This document shows positions 18,970 to 26,876 of a stretch of DNA of 64,000 bases, piece by piece. This stretch comes from Pseudoxanthomonas kaohsiungensis (GTDB taxonomy: Bacteria; Pseudomonadota; Gammaproteobacteria; Xanthomonadales; Xanthomonadaceae). The translations under genes and the position numbers were made by a program. Each line of letters opens with the position of its first letter. Positions within the stretch are counted from its first letter, which is position 1. Under the pieces are notes generated by a model. That model was not told where the DNA came from. It did not search any database and worked only from the letters and a program-made list of their open reading frames with translations. The DNA is taken from positions 62,001-126,000 of the forward strand of contig NZ_PDWO01000011.1 of NCBI RefSeq assembly GCF_010211765.1, written 5' to 3'.

Positions 18970-19170
18970 CTAACCGCCGCCCAGCGCGTGCACGATCTCG
19001 ACCCGGTCGCCCGCCTGCAGCGCGAGGCTGTCATGCGCGGCGCGGGCGACGATCTCGCCGTTGACCTCGACCGCCACCCGGCGCCCGGCCAGGCCCTCGG
19101 CCTGCAGCAGGCCGGCGATGGTGGTGCCGCCCGGCAGGGTGCGCGGCTCCCCGTTCAATGCGATGTCCAT
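18970..19170 (-). CDS. thiS: Sulfur carrier protein ThiS
   Basis: 66 aa ubiquitin-fold protein, MDIALNGEPRTLPGGTTIAG at the start, RRVAVEVNGEIVAR in the middle and RVEIVHALGGG at the end. ThiS is adenylylated and thiocarboxylated on its terminal glycine by ThiF and the sulfur relay and hands sulfur to ThiG. The tail reads Gly-Gly-Gly, one glycine more than the common Gly-Gly end, still compatible with function. Short size and gene context (thiG downstream) support the call. The longer open frame to 19500 runs into the divergent esterase gene. Confidence 0.92.
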   Translation of the reverse strand: MDIALNGEPRTLPGGTTIAGLLQAEGLAGRRVAVEVNGEIVARAAHDSLALQAGDRVEIVHALGGG

Positions 19171-19251
19171 GGGCGCATTGTCGCATCGCCGCCCCGCTTG
19201 CCGCAGCGCAGCGTGAGTGCTGCCGGCCTTTGGGCGGACCATGGCGACCAT

Positions 19252-19272
19252 GCGCATCCGTACGTGATGCGC
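19252..19272. promoter_or_regulatory. Near-perfect palindrome upstream of the autotransporter esterase
   Basis: GCGCATC and GATGCGC arms (7 bp, perfect) flank CGTACGT, making an almost symmetric 21-bp site. It sits 46 bp upstream of the esterase ATG and 82 bp from the divergent thiS start, where a dimeric regulator could act. No known consensus recognised. Confidence 0.4.
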
Positions 19273-19318
19273 CGACCGTCCTGCCGGACCCTCAGGCAAG
19301 AACCCACCAGGAGATTCC

Positions 19319-21115
19319 ATGTCCGCTTCCCGTCCGCTCCGCTCGGCGCTCGCCGTTGCCCTGGCCCTCGCCGCCGCACCGGCCCTCGCGGGCGAGTTCG
19401 AAGGCGCCGTCTTCTTCGGCGACAGCCTCACCGATTCCGGGCACTTCCAGAACCAGCTGCCGCCCAGCGTGCGGCCGGTCACCGGCAAGTTCACCACCAA
19501 CCCGGCCTGGGTCTGGGCCGAGTACCTGGCCGAGCGCTACGACGGCAACGGCTTCACCGACAACCAGGGCGGCGACAACTACGCCCAGGGCGGTTCGCGG
19601 GTGACGGTGCAGAACGGCGCTGCCGAATCCACGGTGTCGCAGGTCGGCCGCTACCTGGCCGCCAACGGCGGCAAGGCCAATCCCGACACCCTGTACACGG
19701 TATGGACGGGCGCCAACGACCTGTTCGCGGTCGCCGCCGGCGCGCCGCCGCAGGAGACCCTCGCCACCGCCGTCGGCGGCGTCGTCCAGATCGTTGGCAC
19801 GCTCGATGCGGCCGGCGCGCGCTACATCCTGGTGCCGAGCCTGCCGGACATGGGCATCACCCCGAATGCGATCGCCGCCGGCCCGGTGGCGCAGGCGACG
19901 CTGACCCAGCTGGCCACGACCTACAACACGTCGATGTACGGCGCGCTGGCCCAGGCCGGCTACCGGGTGATCCCGCTGGACACTTTCAGCATGCTGCGCG
20001 AAGTGGTGGCCAGCCCAGGCACCTACGGCATGCGCAACGTCACCCAGACCGCCTGCCTGCCGCCCAGCGGCAGCTCGCTGACCTGCAATCCGTCGTCGCT
20101 GGTGGCGCCGGACGCCGCCACGACCTACCTGTTCGCCGATGGCGTGCATCCCAGCGGCGGCGCGCACGCGATCCTGGCCGACTACGCCATCTCCGTGCTC
20201 GAGGGACCGCAGCTGATCGGGATCCTGCCGCATTCGGCCCAGGTGATCGGCCGCAGCCGCGCCGACCAGGTCGCCTGGCACCTTCCGCAGGTGCCGGAAG
20301 CCGCCGGCCTGAGCTGGTGGGGCGGGCTGCGCGCGGACACCCAGCGCTACGACCATGCCGACCTTTACGACGGCATGGCCCCGGCCGGCCTGTTCGGCCT
20401 CGACTGGGCGAATGGCAACGGCCTGGTCGCCGGCGGCTTCCTGGGCTACGGCCGCATGGATGCCGACTTCGGCGGCAATCGCGGCGACTTCCAGCAGGCC
20501 GATGCGACCTTCGGCGGCTTCCTCGGCTGGTATGGCGAGCGCAGCTGGGTCAATGCGCAGGCCAGCTACACCAGCCTCGACTACGACGTGACCCGCGACG
20601 TGCGCATGGGGCCGGCGATGCGCCGCCATGCCGGGTCCACCGACGGCAGCAACACCGCTTTCGGCATCAACGGCGGCTACGGGTTCGGCGAGGGCGCGTT
20701 CCGCCACGGGCCGATCGCCGGCCTGCTGTGGCAGGCCATCGACGTCGACGGCTACAGCGAGGGCAATCCCGCGTCCACCGCGCTGGCCTATTCGGACCAG
20801 TCGGTGGATTCGCTGGTCGGCAGCCTGGGCTGGCAGGCCAGCTACGACGCCGGCGGCTGGTCGCCGTACCTGCGCGCCACCTGGGACCACGAGTTCGAGG
20901 ACGGGCAGGAGGAGGTTTTCGCCCGCCTGCAGACCATGCCGGGCCAGGAATACGCGGTCCCGGCCGTGGAGTTCGACGGCGACTACGGCACCGTGGTGCT
21001 GGGTGCGCGCTTCGACGCGTTCGGCCTGTCGGCCGATGTCGGCGCGCGTGCCAGTGCGGGCCAGGACGGTGGCAGCGATACCGGCTTGTTCCTCAGCCTG
21101 GGCGGCACGTTCTGA
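19319..21115 (+). CDS. GDSL (SGNH) esterase/lipase autotransporter, EstA type
   Basis: 598 aa. Signal peptide ending APALA, then the SGNH hydrolase: block I FFGDSLTDSGHF (nucleophile S36), GGDNYAQGGSR, WTGANDLF (block III Asn) and block V DGVHPSGGAH (D274, H277). From about residue 320 a type V autotransporter beta-barrel follows, with alternating aromatic strands and terminal residues LFLSLGGTF ending in Phe, the outer-membrane insertion signal. The esterase is therefore displayed on the cell surface and cleaves short- to medium-chain esters or lipids, as EstA of Pseudomonas does. RBS AGGAGA lies just before the ATG. Confidence 0.95.
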   Translation: MSASRPLRSALAVALALAAAPALAGEFEGAVFFGDSLTDSGHFQNQLPPSVRPVTGKFTTNPAWVWAEYLAERYDGNGFTDNQGGDNYAQGGSRVTVQNGAAESTVSQVGRYLAANGGKANPDTLYTVWTGANDLFAVAAGAPPQETLATAVGGVVQIVGTLDAAGARYILVPSLPDMGITPNAIAAGPVAQATLTQLATTYNTSMYGALAQAGYRVIPLDTFSMLREVVASPGTYGMRNVTQTACLPPSGSSLTCNPSSLVAPDAATTYLFADGVHPSGGAHAILADYAISVLEGPQLIGILPHSAQVIGRSRADQVAWHLPQVPEAAGLSWWGGLRADTQRYDHADLYDGMAPAGLFGLDWANGNGLVAGGFLGYGRMDADFGGNRGDFQQADATFGGFLGWYGERSWVNAQASYTSLDYDVTRDVRMGPAMRRHAGSTDGSNTAFGINGGYGFGEGAFRHGPIAGLLWQAIDVDGYSEGNPASTALAYSDQSVDSLVGSLGWQASYDAGGWSPYLRATWDHEFEDGQEEVFARLQTMPGQEYAVPAVEFDGDYGTVVLGARFDAFGLSADVGARASAGQDGGSDTGLFLSLGGTF

Positions 21116-21191
21116 CCCCCGGGCGGGGCCGGTAGGACGCACCGGGCCGGCGTTGCGCGGCCCGGTGCGGGCGCATAGACTTCCGGACCTC

Positions 21192-21265
21192 GCGGGTGTA
21201 GTTCAATGGTAGAACTGCAGCTTCCCAAGCTGCTAACGTGGGTTCGATTCCCATCACCCGCTCCA
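21192..21265 (+). tRNA. tRNA-Gly (anticodon CCC)
   Basis: 74 nt including an encoded CCA end (21263-21265). Acceptor GCGGGTG pairs with CACCCGC, discriminator U. D arm region TAGTTCAATGGTAGAAC, anticodon stem GCAGC/GCTGC closing the loop TTCCCAA with anticodon CCC at 21224-21226, and T arm GTGGGTTCGATTCCCATC. It reads GGG. The discriminator U and D-loop pattern fit bacterial glycine isoacceptors. Confidence 0.96.
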
Positions 21266-21276
21266 AGCCTCGCCTG

Positions 21277-21300
21277 ACGCCGCGGAGTCCCGCGGCGTTT
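21277..21300 (+). terminator. Intrinsic terminator after tRNA-Gly
   Basis: Perfect 9-bp stem ACGCCGCGG/CCGCGGCGT with a 4-nt loop, beginning 12 bases after the tRNA CCA. The T-run is short (TTT), so strength is uncertain. Confidence 0.6.
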
Positions 21301-21337
21301 CGCGTTCAAGGCCTCCGTGGCCACCGGTGGCGTACCG

Positions 21338-22216
21338 ATGAAGCTGGCGATCCTCTCCCGCAACGCCTCGCTGTATTCCACCCGCCGGCTGGTCGAGGCC
21401 GCGCGCGCGCGCGGCCACAGCGTGCGCGTGCTGGACCCGCTGCGCTGCTACATGCGCATCGCGCCCGACGGCTTCTCGATGCGCTACAAGGGCAAGCCGG
21501 TGCACGGCTACGACGTGGTGATCCCGCGGATCGGCACCTCGATCACCCGCTATGCCACCGCGGTGCTGCGCCAGTTCGAGCTGATGGGCAGCTACACGCC
21601 CAATCCCTCCGACGCGATCCTGCGCGCCCGCGACAAGCTGCGCGCGCACCAGTTGCTGGCCGCGCAGGGCATCGGGCTGCCGTCGACCGCGTTCGGGGAC
21701 AACCCGGACGACACCGACGACCTGCTGTCCCTGCTCGGCCCGCCGCCCCACGTGATCAAGCTCAACGAGGGCACCCAGGGTGCGGGGGTGATGCTGACCG
21801 AGAAGGTCTCGGCGTCGCGGGCGGTGGTCGAGACGCTGCGCGGGCTCTATGCCAGCTTCGTGGTCCAGGAGTTCGTTGCCGAGGCCGGCGGCGCGGACCT
21901 GCGCTGCTTCGTGGTCGGCGACCGGGTCGTGGCGGCTATGCGCCGGCAGGCGGCGGAGGGCGAGTTCCGCTCCAACCTGCACCGCGGCGGCGAAGCCTCC
22001 CCCGCCGAGGCCTCGGCCGAGGAGCAGGCCGTGGCGGTGCGCTCGGCGCGGGCGCTGGGCCTGGGCGTGGCCGGTGTCGACCTCATCCGCTCGCAGCGCG
22101 GTCCGCTGGTGCTGGAGGTGAACTCGACCCCCGGCCTGGAGGGCGTCGAAGGCGCCTGCCGGGTGGACGTGGCGGGGGCGATCATCGACTTCGTATCAAA
22201 AAAAATATCAATATGA
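21338..22216 (+). CDS. rimK: ATP-grasp ligase RimK (ribosomal protein S6 glutamylation type)
   Basis: 292 aa (E. coli RimK 300). N-terminal [39 protein letters not shown], then the ATP-grasp core [17 protein letters not shown] (glycine-rich loop), [32 protein letters not shown] and the metal-binding [17 protein letters not shown]. It adds glutamate residues to the C-terminus of S6 or, in some bacteria, makes other peptide tails. Start chosen at 21338, where similarity begins; seven further codons are open upstream. The last seven codons are strikingly AT-rich compared with the rest of the gene. About 72 bp after the tRNA. Confidence 0.93.
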   Translation: MKLAILSRNASLYSTRRLVEAARARGHSVRVLDPLRCYMRIAPDGFSMRYKGKPVHGYDVVIPRIGTSITRYATAVLRQFELMGSYTPNPSDAILRARDKLRAHQLLAAQGIGLPSTAFGDNPDDTDDLLSLLGPPPHVIKLNEGTQGAGVMLTEKVSASRAVVETLRGLYASFVVQEFVAEAGGADLRCFVVGDRVVAAMRRQAAEGEFRSNLHRGGEASPAEASAEEQAVAVRSARALGLGVAGVDLIRSQRGPLVLEVNSTPGLEGVEGACRVDVAGAIIDFVSKKISI

Positions 22217-22266
22217 ATCATATATTTGCGTCGAACTTGCTGGCGTCTCAGGGGGGCTCGAAACGC

Positions 22267-22418
22267 CCGGTTTAACACCCCTTTAATCGAAACCGGCTTA
22301 GGCTCCGTCGGACCGCAGCTCCATCGTCAGGCGGGGATCCTCGTCCCCGCCGTGATACGAGATACGGTAATCGGGGCAATCCTTTGGCCCAGGCGGTTTC
22401 CACGGCCTGGGCCTTTTT
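22267..22418 (+). ncRNA. Candidate small RNA or 3'UTR-derived RNA with intrinsic terminator
   Basis: Three successive stems on the + strand (7-bp CCGGTTT/AAACCGG, 7-bp GCGGGGA/TCCCCGC, and the terminator) with no reading frame, downstream of an AT-rich block. The 5' end is a guess: a TTAGGCT at about 22297 could serve as a -10, giving an RNA of about 110 nt, but I see no clear -35. I recognise no Rfam family. Confidence 0.35.
22386..22418 (+). terminator. Rho-independent terminator
   Basis: Perfect 9-bp stem GGCCCAGGC/GCCTGGGCC, 10-nt loop, followed directly by TTTTT. It ends transcription from rimK or from the candidate small RNA before the next gene. Confidence 0.85.
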
Positions 22419-22527
22419 GTATCCGCAATCCGGCGTTTGCCCGGTCTTCGGCGGGCAGGCAGAATCGGACGACGCCCTGCGCATGCGCGGGGTACTCCTA
22501 CCATCACGTCACCTAGCTGAGGTCTCG

Positions 22528-23025
22528 ATGTACAAGCTGCTCATGCTTTCCGTCCTTGCCCTGGCGCCGCTGGCCGCCAATGCCAACATTCCGTCCGACG
22601 GCAGCGCGTTCTCTCCCGAGAAGGGTCTGGACCTGAGCGGCTCGTTCGAGGCCCAGCGCGATGCGATCATCACCGCGCTCGCCGACGGCAAGACCTACGC
22701 CGAGATCTCGGTCCAGGATCGCCAGAAGGTGACCGGCTCGCTGAACCGCATCTCCGGTCTGCTCGGCGACGCGCAGAGCGTGGACCAGCTGCCGCAGGCG
22801 ACCAAGGTCGAAGTGTTCAACGAGCAGGAACTGATCAACACGGTGCTGACCCAGGCCCGCGAGGACAGCCGCCTGGTCTGCACTCGCGAGAAGAAGGTCG
22901 GTTCGCACCGCACGACCAACACCTGCAAGACGGTGGCCGAACGTCGCCGCGACCAGGAAGAAAGCCAGAACGCGCTGCGCCGGAACATGCGGGTTGCCTG
23001 CGTGCCGGGCGTAAGCTGCTCCTGA
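22528..23025 (+). CDS. Small secreted protein of unknown function next to a two-component system
   Basis: 165 aa, ATG 22528 preceded by GAGG. Signal peptide MYKLLMLSVLALAPLAANA with a likely Ala-x-Ala cut before NIPSDG. The mature part is polar, with LDLSGSFEAQRDAIITALAD, ISVQDRQKVTGSLNRISGLL and a basic, Cys-containing C-terminus (LVCTREKKVGSHRTTNTC, then VACVPGVSCS), suggesting two disulfides in the periplasm. I do not recognise the family. The response regulator begins 12 bp downstream, so it is probably in the same operon and may be a sensor partner or a target of the kinase. Confidence 0.8.
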   Translation: MYKLLMLSVLALAPLAANANIPSDGSAFSPEKGLDLSGSFEAQRDAIITALADGKTYAEISVQDRQKVTGSLNRISGLLGDAQSVDQLPQATKVEVFNEQELINTVLTQAREDSRLVCTREKKVGSHRTTNTCKTVAERRRDQEESQNALRRNMRVACVPGVSCS

Positions 23026-23037
23026 CCCAGGACTCCC

Positions 23038-23721
23038 ATGCGCATCCTCGTCATCGAAGACAACAGCGACATCGCGGCCAACCTCGGGGACTACCTCGAG
23101 GACCGCGGCCATACCGTGGATTTCGCCGCCGACGGCGTGACCGGCCTGCACCTGGCCGTGGTCCACGACTTCGACGCCATCGTGCTCGACCTGAACCTGC
23201 CGGGCATGGACGGGATCGAGGTGTGCCGCAAGCTGCGCAACGAGGCGCGCAAGCAGACCCCGGTGCTGATGCTCACCGCCCGCGACAGCCTGGAGAACAA
23301 GCTGGCCGGCTTCGACTCCGGCGCCGACGACTACCTGATCAAGCCGTTCGCGCTGCAGGAAGTCGAGGTGCGGCTCAACGCGCTGTCGCGCCGCGGCAAG
23401 GGCGTGCAGACCCGGGTGCTGAACACCGGGGACCTCGAGTACAACCTCGACACCCTTGAGGTGCGGCGCGAAGGGCGGCTGCTGCAGCTCAACCCGACCG
23501 CGCTCAAGATCCTGCAGGCGCTGATGGAAGCGTCCCCGGCGGTGGTCACGCGCCAGGAACTGGAAACCCGGGTCTGGGGCGAGGAGCTGCCCGATTCCGA
23601 CTCCCTGCGCGTGCACATCCATGGACTGCGCGCGGTGGTCGACAAGCCGTTCCCCGTTCCCTACATCCAGACCCGGCACGGCATCGGCTACCGCATCGCG
23701 GCGCCCGACGTTGGCAACTGA
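23038..23721 (+). CDS. OmpR/PhoP-family response regulator
   Basis: 227 aa. Receiver domain MRILVIEDNSDIAANLGDYL with acidic pocket, phospho-acceptor D51 in IVLDLNLPGMDG, Thr/Lys switch residues in LMLTARDS and YLIKPFALQE. C-terminal winged helix: LNTGDLEYNLDTLEVRREGR, LKILQALMEASPAVVTRQEL and SLRVHIHGLRAVVDKPF. It binds DNA as a dimer when phosphorylated by the kinase whose gene overlaps its 3' end by 11 bp. Confidence 0.95.
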   Translation: MRILVIEDNSDIAANLGDYLEDRGHTVDFAADGVTGLHLAVVHDFDAIVLDLNLPGMDGIEVCRKLRNEARKQTPVLMLTARDSLENKLAGFDSGADDYLIKPFALQEVEVRLNALSRRGKGVQTRVLNTGDLEYNLDTLEVRREGRLLQLNPTALKILQALMEASPAVVTRQELETRVWGEELPDSDSLRVHIHGLRAVVDKPFPVPYIQTRHGIGYRIAAPDVGN

Positions 23722-25093
23722 CGGCGCGGCGGCCGACGGCGCCGGTCACCCGGCGCGCAACCCACGGCGTTTCCGCCGCCGGCTGCGCACCCGCATCATC
23801 CTCTCGTTCCTGCTGCTGGGCACCGGCCTGACGGCCCTGTTCGCGTTCCTGACCGACTACTCGCGCCAGCGGGTGGAGAACCAGCTGGTCGAGGACGTGC
23901 TGAACAGCAACATCGACGAGTTCGCGCGCCGCTTCTACGTCGATCCCAGCCGCAATCCCGACCTGCCGGTGCAGCAGATGCGCGGGCGGGTGGTGAAGCG
24001 CGAGGACTTCGAGCTGCTGCGGGTGATGGAGCCGGACTGGTACGAACTTCCGGACGGCATCCACAACATCACCGGCCGCGACGAGAACGGCGAGCAGTTC
24101 GCCTACAAGCTGGCGGTGCGCAAGACCCCCGAGGAGTGGTTCTTCCTCGCCTACGACATGACCCAGACGCTGCGCGGCGAGTCCCAGCTCAAGCGCGCGC
24201 TGTACGTCTCCATCCTGATCTTCAGCGCGCTGTCGCTGGTGATCGGCTGGTGGTCGGCCTCGCGGGTGATGCGGCCGGTGACCGAGCTGGCCGCGCGCCT
24301 GCGCGCCTACCGTGGCAGCAGCCAGCCGCGGAAGCTGGCACCGCATTTCCCGGAAGATGAGGTCGGCCAGCTGGCCGAGGCGCTCGACGACTACTCCGAG
24401 CGGCTGACCGAAGTGGTCCAGCGCGACCGCGAGTTCAACGCCGACGTGAGCCATGAGCTGCGCACGCCGCTGGCGGTGATCAAGGGCGCCGTCGAGCTGC
24501 TGCTGTCACGCCCGGAACTGGACGAGCGCACGCGGGCGCGGTTGCTGCGGATCCAGCGTGCCGAACAGCAATGCAGCGACCTGATCGGCTCCCTGCTGCT
24601 GCTCTCGCGCAACGAGCGCGGGCAGGGCCGCAGCGACGTGGCCAGGGTCGCCGAACAGCTGCTCGAATCGCACCGCGCCCAGCTCGGCGGCAAGCCGCTG
24701 GAACTGCGGATGGAGGGCGAACCGGGGCTGGTGGTCGATGCCCCGGAAGCGGCGTTGTCGGTGGCGCTCGGCAACCTGGTCGGCAACGCGGTCAAGTACA
24801 CGCCGCAGGGCGAGGTCCTGCTGCGCCTGCTGGCCGATGCGGTCGAAGTCGTGGACACCGGCCCGGGCTTGAGCGAGGAGGACGCGGCCCGGCTGTTCCA
24901 GCGCGGCTACCGCGGCACCCATGCCGGCCACTCGCAGGGCGCGGGCATCGGCCTGTCGATCGTCGGCCGGCTGTGCGACCTCTATGGCTGGGACGTCAGC
25001 GTGCGTCCGCGGCAGGACGGCGAGCAGGGCGTGGTGGCGACGCTGTCGTTCGGAGGCGGCAGGCCGCCGGCCACCGCGGGTGGAGCCGGCTGA
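23711..25093 (+). CDS. Sensor histidine kinase of the adjacent response regulator
   Basis: 460 aa if the TTG at 23711 is used; no ATG or GTG is well placed, and this start overlaps the regulator by 11 bp. TM1 about 28-47 (RIILSFLLLGTGLTALFAFL), a periplasmic domain of roughly 110 residues, TM2 (LYVSILIFSALSLVIGWWSA), a HAMP linker, HisKA with H248 in DVSHELRTPLAVIKG, and HATPase_c boxes GNLVGNAVKYTP (N), DTGPGLS (G1) and GAGIGLSIV (G2). It phosphorylates the regulator in response to an unknown periplasmic signal. Confidence 0.92.
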   Translation: MATDGAAADGAGHPARNPRRFRRRLRTRIILSFLLLGTGLTALFAFLTDYSRQRVENQLVEDVLNSNIDEFARRFYVDPSRNPDLPVQQMRGRVVKREDFELLRVMEPDWYELPDGIHNITGRDENGEQFAYKLAVRKTPEEWFFLAYDMTQTLRGESQLKRALYVSILIFSALSLVIGWWSASRVMRPVTELAARLRAYRGSSQPRKLAPHFPEDEVGQLAEALDDYSERLTEVVQRDREFNADVSHELRTPLAVIKGAVELLLSRPELDERTRARLLRIQRAEQQCSDLIGSLLLLSRNERGQGRSDVARVAEQLLESHRAQLGGKPLELRMEGEPGLVVDAPEAALSVALGNLVGNAVKYTPQGEVLLRLLADAVEVVDTGPGLSEEDAARLFQRGYRGTHAGHSQGAGIGLSIVGRLCDLYGWDVSVRPRQDGEQGVVATLSFGGGRPPATAGGAG

Positions 25094-25133
25094 AGCCCGC
25101 CGCTGCCTGCAGCGCGCGTGTCGCCGCCGCACC

Positions 25134-26045
25134 TCAGATGTAGTCGAGCCAGCCGCGCGTGTCCGGCGTGGTGCCGTCGAACAGGCCGAAGAACAGCTGC
25201 TGCAGCCGCCGCGTCACCGGCCCGGGACTGCCGTCGCCGACCGGCTTGCCATCCACCGAGCGCAGCGGGGTGATCTCGGCGGCGGTGCCGCACATCAGCA
25301 ACTCGTCGCACAGGTAGAGGTACTCGCGCGGAATGTCGCGTTCGACCACCTCGATCCCGGCATCGCGCGCGAGCCGGATGATCGAGTCGCGGGTGATGCC
25401 GGTCAGGATCGAGGCGCTGGCCGGGGTGGTGTGCAGCACGCCATCGAACACCAGGAACAGGTTTTCGCCGGCGCCTTCGCTCAGCAACCCGGTGGAGGCC
25501 AGGGCGATGCCTTCGCCATAGCCGTGGCGGCGCGCCTCGCGCGTGACCAGCTGTCCGGACAGGTAGTTGCCGCCGGCCTTGGCGCCGGCGGGCACGGTGT
25601 TGGGCGCGAACCGCTGCCAGCTGGACACGCAGGCGTCGATGCCCTGCTCCAGCGCCTCCGCGCCGAGGTAGCGGCCGAAATCCAGCGCCGCCACGGCGAC
25701 GTCGATCGGGGTGTCGGCGGCGATGCCGACGCTGCCCACGCCGCGGAACGCGACCGGCCGCAGGTACGCGGCGCGCAGGCCGTTGGCGCTGACGATGTCG
25801 CGGCAGGCCGCGTTGATCTGCTCCAGCGTGTACGGGATGGCGATGTCGTAGATCTTCGCCGAGTTGAACAGGCGCCGGTTGTGGTCGGCCAGGCGGAAGA
25901 TCGCCGTGCCCTGCGGGGTGTCGTATGCGCGGATGCCTTCGAACACCGAGGAGCCGTAGTGGATCGCGTGCGCCATCACGTGGGTGGTGGCCTCGGCCCA
26001 GGGCTTGATCGCGCCGTTGTGCCAGATCTTCTCGGGGAACTGCAT
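25134..26045 (-). CDS. ilvE: Branched-chain amino acid aminotransferase
   Basis: 303 aa class IV PLP aminotransferase that makes Leu, Ile and Val from their 2-oxo acids with glutamate. Seen: MQFPEKIWHNGAIKPWAEAT, HVMAHAIHYGSSVFEGIRAY, RPVAFRGVGSVG, the PLP-lysine region AKAGGNYLSGQLVTREARRHG, ASTGLLSEGAGENLFLV and LLMCGTAAEITPLRSVDG. Start set at MQFPEK (26045), the usual family N-terminus; the longer frame overlaps the next gene. It ends 40 bp from the convergent histidine kinase gene. Confidence 0.95.
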   Translation of the reverse strand: MQFPEKIWHNGAIKPWAEATTHVMAHAIHYGSSVFEGIRAYDTPQGTAIFRLADHNRRLFNSAKIYDIAIPYTLEQINAACRDIVSANGLRAAYLRPVAFRGVGSVGIAADTPIDVAVAALDFGRYLGAEALEQGIDACVSSWQRFAPNTVPAGAKAGGNYLSGQLVTREARRHGYGEGIALASTGLLSEGAGENLFLVFDGVLHTTPASASILTGITRDSIIRLARDAGIEVVERDIPREYLYLCDELLMCGTAAEITPLRSVDGKPVGDGSPGPVTRRLQQLFFGLFDGTTPDTRGWLDYI

Positions 26046-26142
26046 CGGCCTGCTCCGCGCGGGGGAGGGGTCCATTCTGCCGCAAGGGCAGGGCGCGGGC
26101 AGCGCCGGGTCCATCCCGACCCGGCACGCCATCGGACGGCGC

Positions 26143-26832
26143 CTACAGGGTGATCCAGAAGCAGCCGTAGTTCCTGCGCAGTCCGAAGACCGTGCGGACC
26201 GGGGTGGCGCTGCCGGACAGCGTCTGCTCGACGCGCAGGGCGACCGGTCGCGACCGGGCGGGTGCCGGCGCAGCCGCCGCAACGGGCGCCTGGACGGAGG
26301 CGGCTTCGGTCGGCGGAGTGGCGCCGGCGCCTTCACTGCTGTTCCAGCTCGGCATCCACGCCGCCGGACCGCTCGAGGGCGTCGTCGTGGGCTCCTGCGC
26401 ATCCGCCGGGACTTCCGGCGGCGGCGCAGGCAAGACCGGCGCGTCGTTGCCCGCGTAAACCGGCGCGATGTCCACCAGCGGCCGTTCGACCACGCCTTCG
26501 AGGCGGTCGAGCAGCCGCGCGGCCGACGCGTCGGACACCCCGCTCCAGTCGTAGACGCTGGCCAGGCGGTTGATGTCCTGGCCCTGGATCGCCGCGCCGA
26601 TCTCACCGACCAGCTGGCTCAGCCGGCGCGGGCACCCGCCCCGGAACAGGCGCGGCCCTTCTCCCGCCGCGGCCGGTGGCAGGCGCGATACCGCGCCGAG
26701 GTCGTCGCAGCGCCGGTCGGTGTAGACCGCCTGTCCATCCGCGCCGATGCAGCGCTGCACCTGCTGGGTGCGCGCCTTCGCCGGCGCCGCGGCGAGGACC
26801 ACGCACGCGAACAGGAGCAGGAGCCGTTCCAT
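26143..26832 (-). CDS. Secreted protein with DUF4124-like N-terminus
   Basis: 229 aa. Signal peptide MERLLLLFACVVLAAAPAKA, then QRCIGADGQAVYTDRRCDD, a cysteine-flanked strand pair resembling DUF4124 (a small domain common in Xanthomonadaceae envelope proteins). The middle, DINRLASVYDWSGVSDASAA, looks helical; the region from about 125 to 200 is Pro/Ala-rich and disordered, and the end VFGLRRNYGCFWITL is hydrophobic with a Cys. Function unknown. It sits between ilvE and metF on the same strand with about 45-100 bp gaps. Confidence 0.75.
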   Translation of the reverse strand: MERLLLLFACVVLAAAPAKARTQQVQRCIGADGQAVYTDRRCDDLGAVSRLPPAAAGEGPRLFRGGCPRRLSQLVGEIGAAIQGQDINRLASVYDWSGVSDASAARLLDRLEGVVERPLVDIAPVYAGNDAPVLPAPPPEVPADAQEPTTTPSSGPAAWMPSWNSSEGAGATPPTEAASVQAPVAAAAPAPARSRPVALRVEQTLSGSATPVRTVFGLRRNYGCFWITL

Positions 26833-26876
26833 GCCGCCAGCCTAGCCGCGGCCTGCATCCGCGGAAAGCACGCCGG

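Larger units (their letters stand above)
22217..22527 (+). other. 311-bp intergenic stretch: AT-rich block, inverted repeats, terminator
   Basis: Between rimK and the small secreted protein. It starts with an AT-rich run (22195-22228), then an inverted repeat CCGGTTT (22267-22273)/AAACCGG (22290-22296), a hairpin GCGGGGA-N6-TCCCCGC (22331-22350), an intrinsic terminator (22386-22418), and a TGCCCG/CGGGCA repeat (about 22437-22456). No open frame here looks coding. It could be a rimK 3'UTR, an independent small RNA, or both. Confidence 0.6.

Noticed and set aside
22331-22350. Minus-strand hairpin GCGGGGA-CGAGGA-TCCCCGC as a third GGA-loop element
   Set aside because: It has AGGA in the loop but none of the outer stem, partner hairpin or spacing seen in the two elements at 34.1-34.5 kb; the neighbouring terminator points to the other strand.
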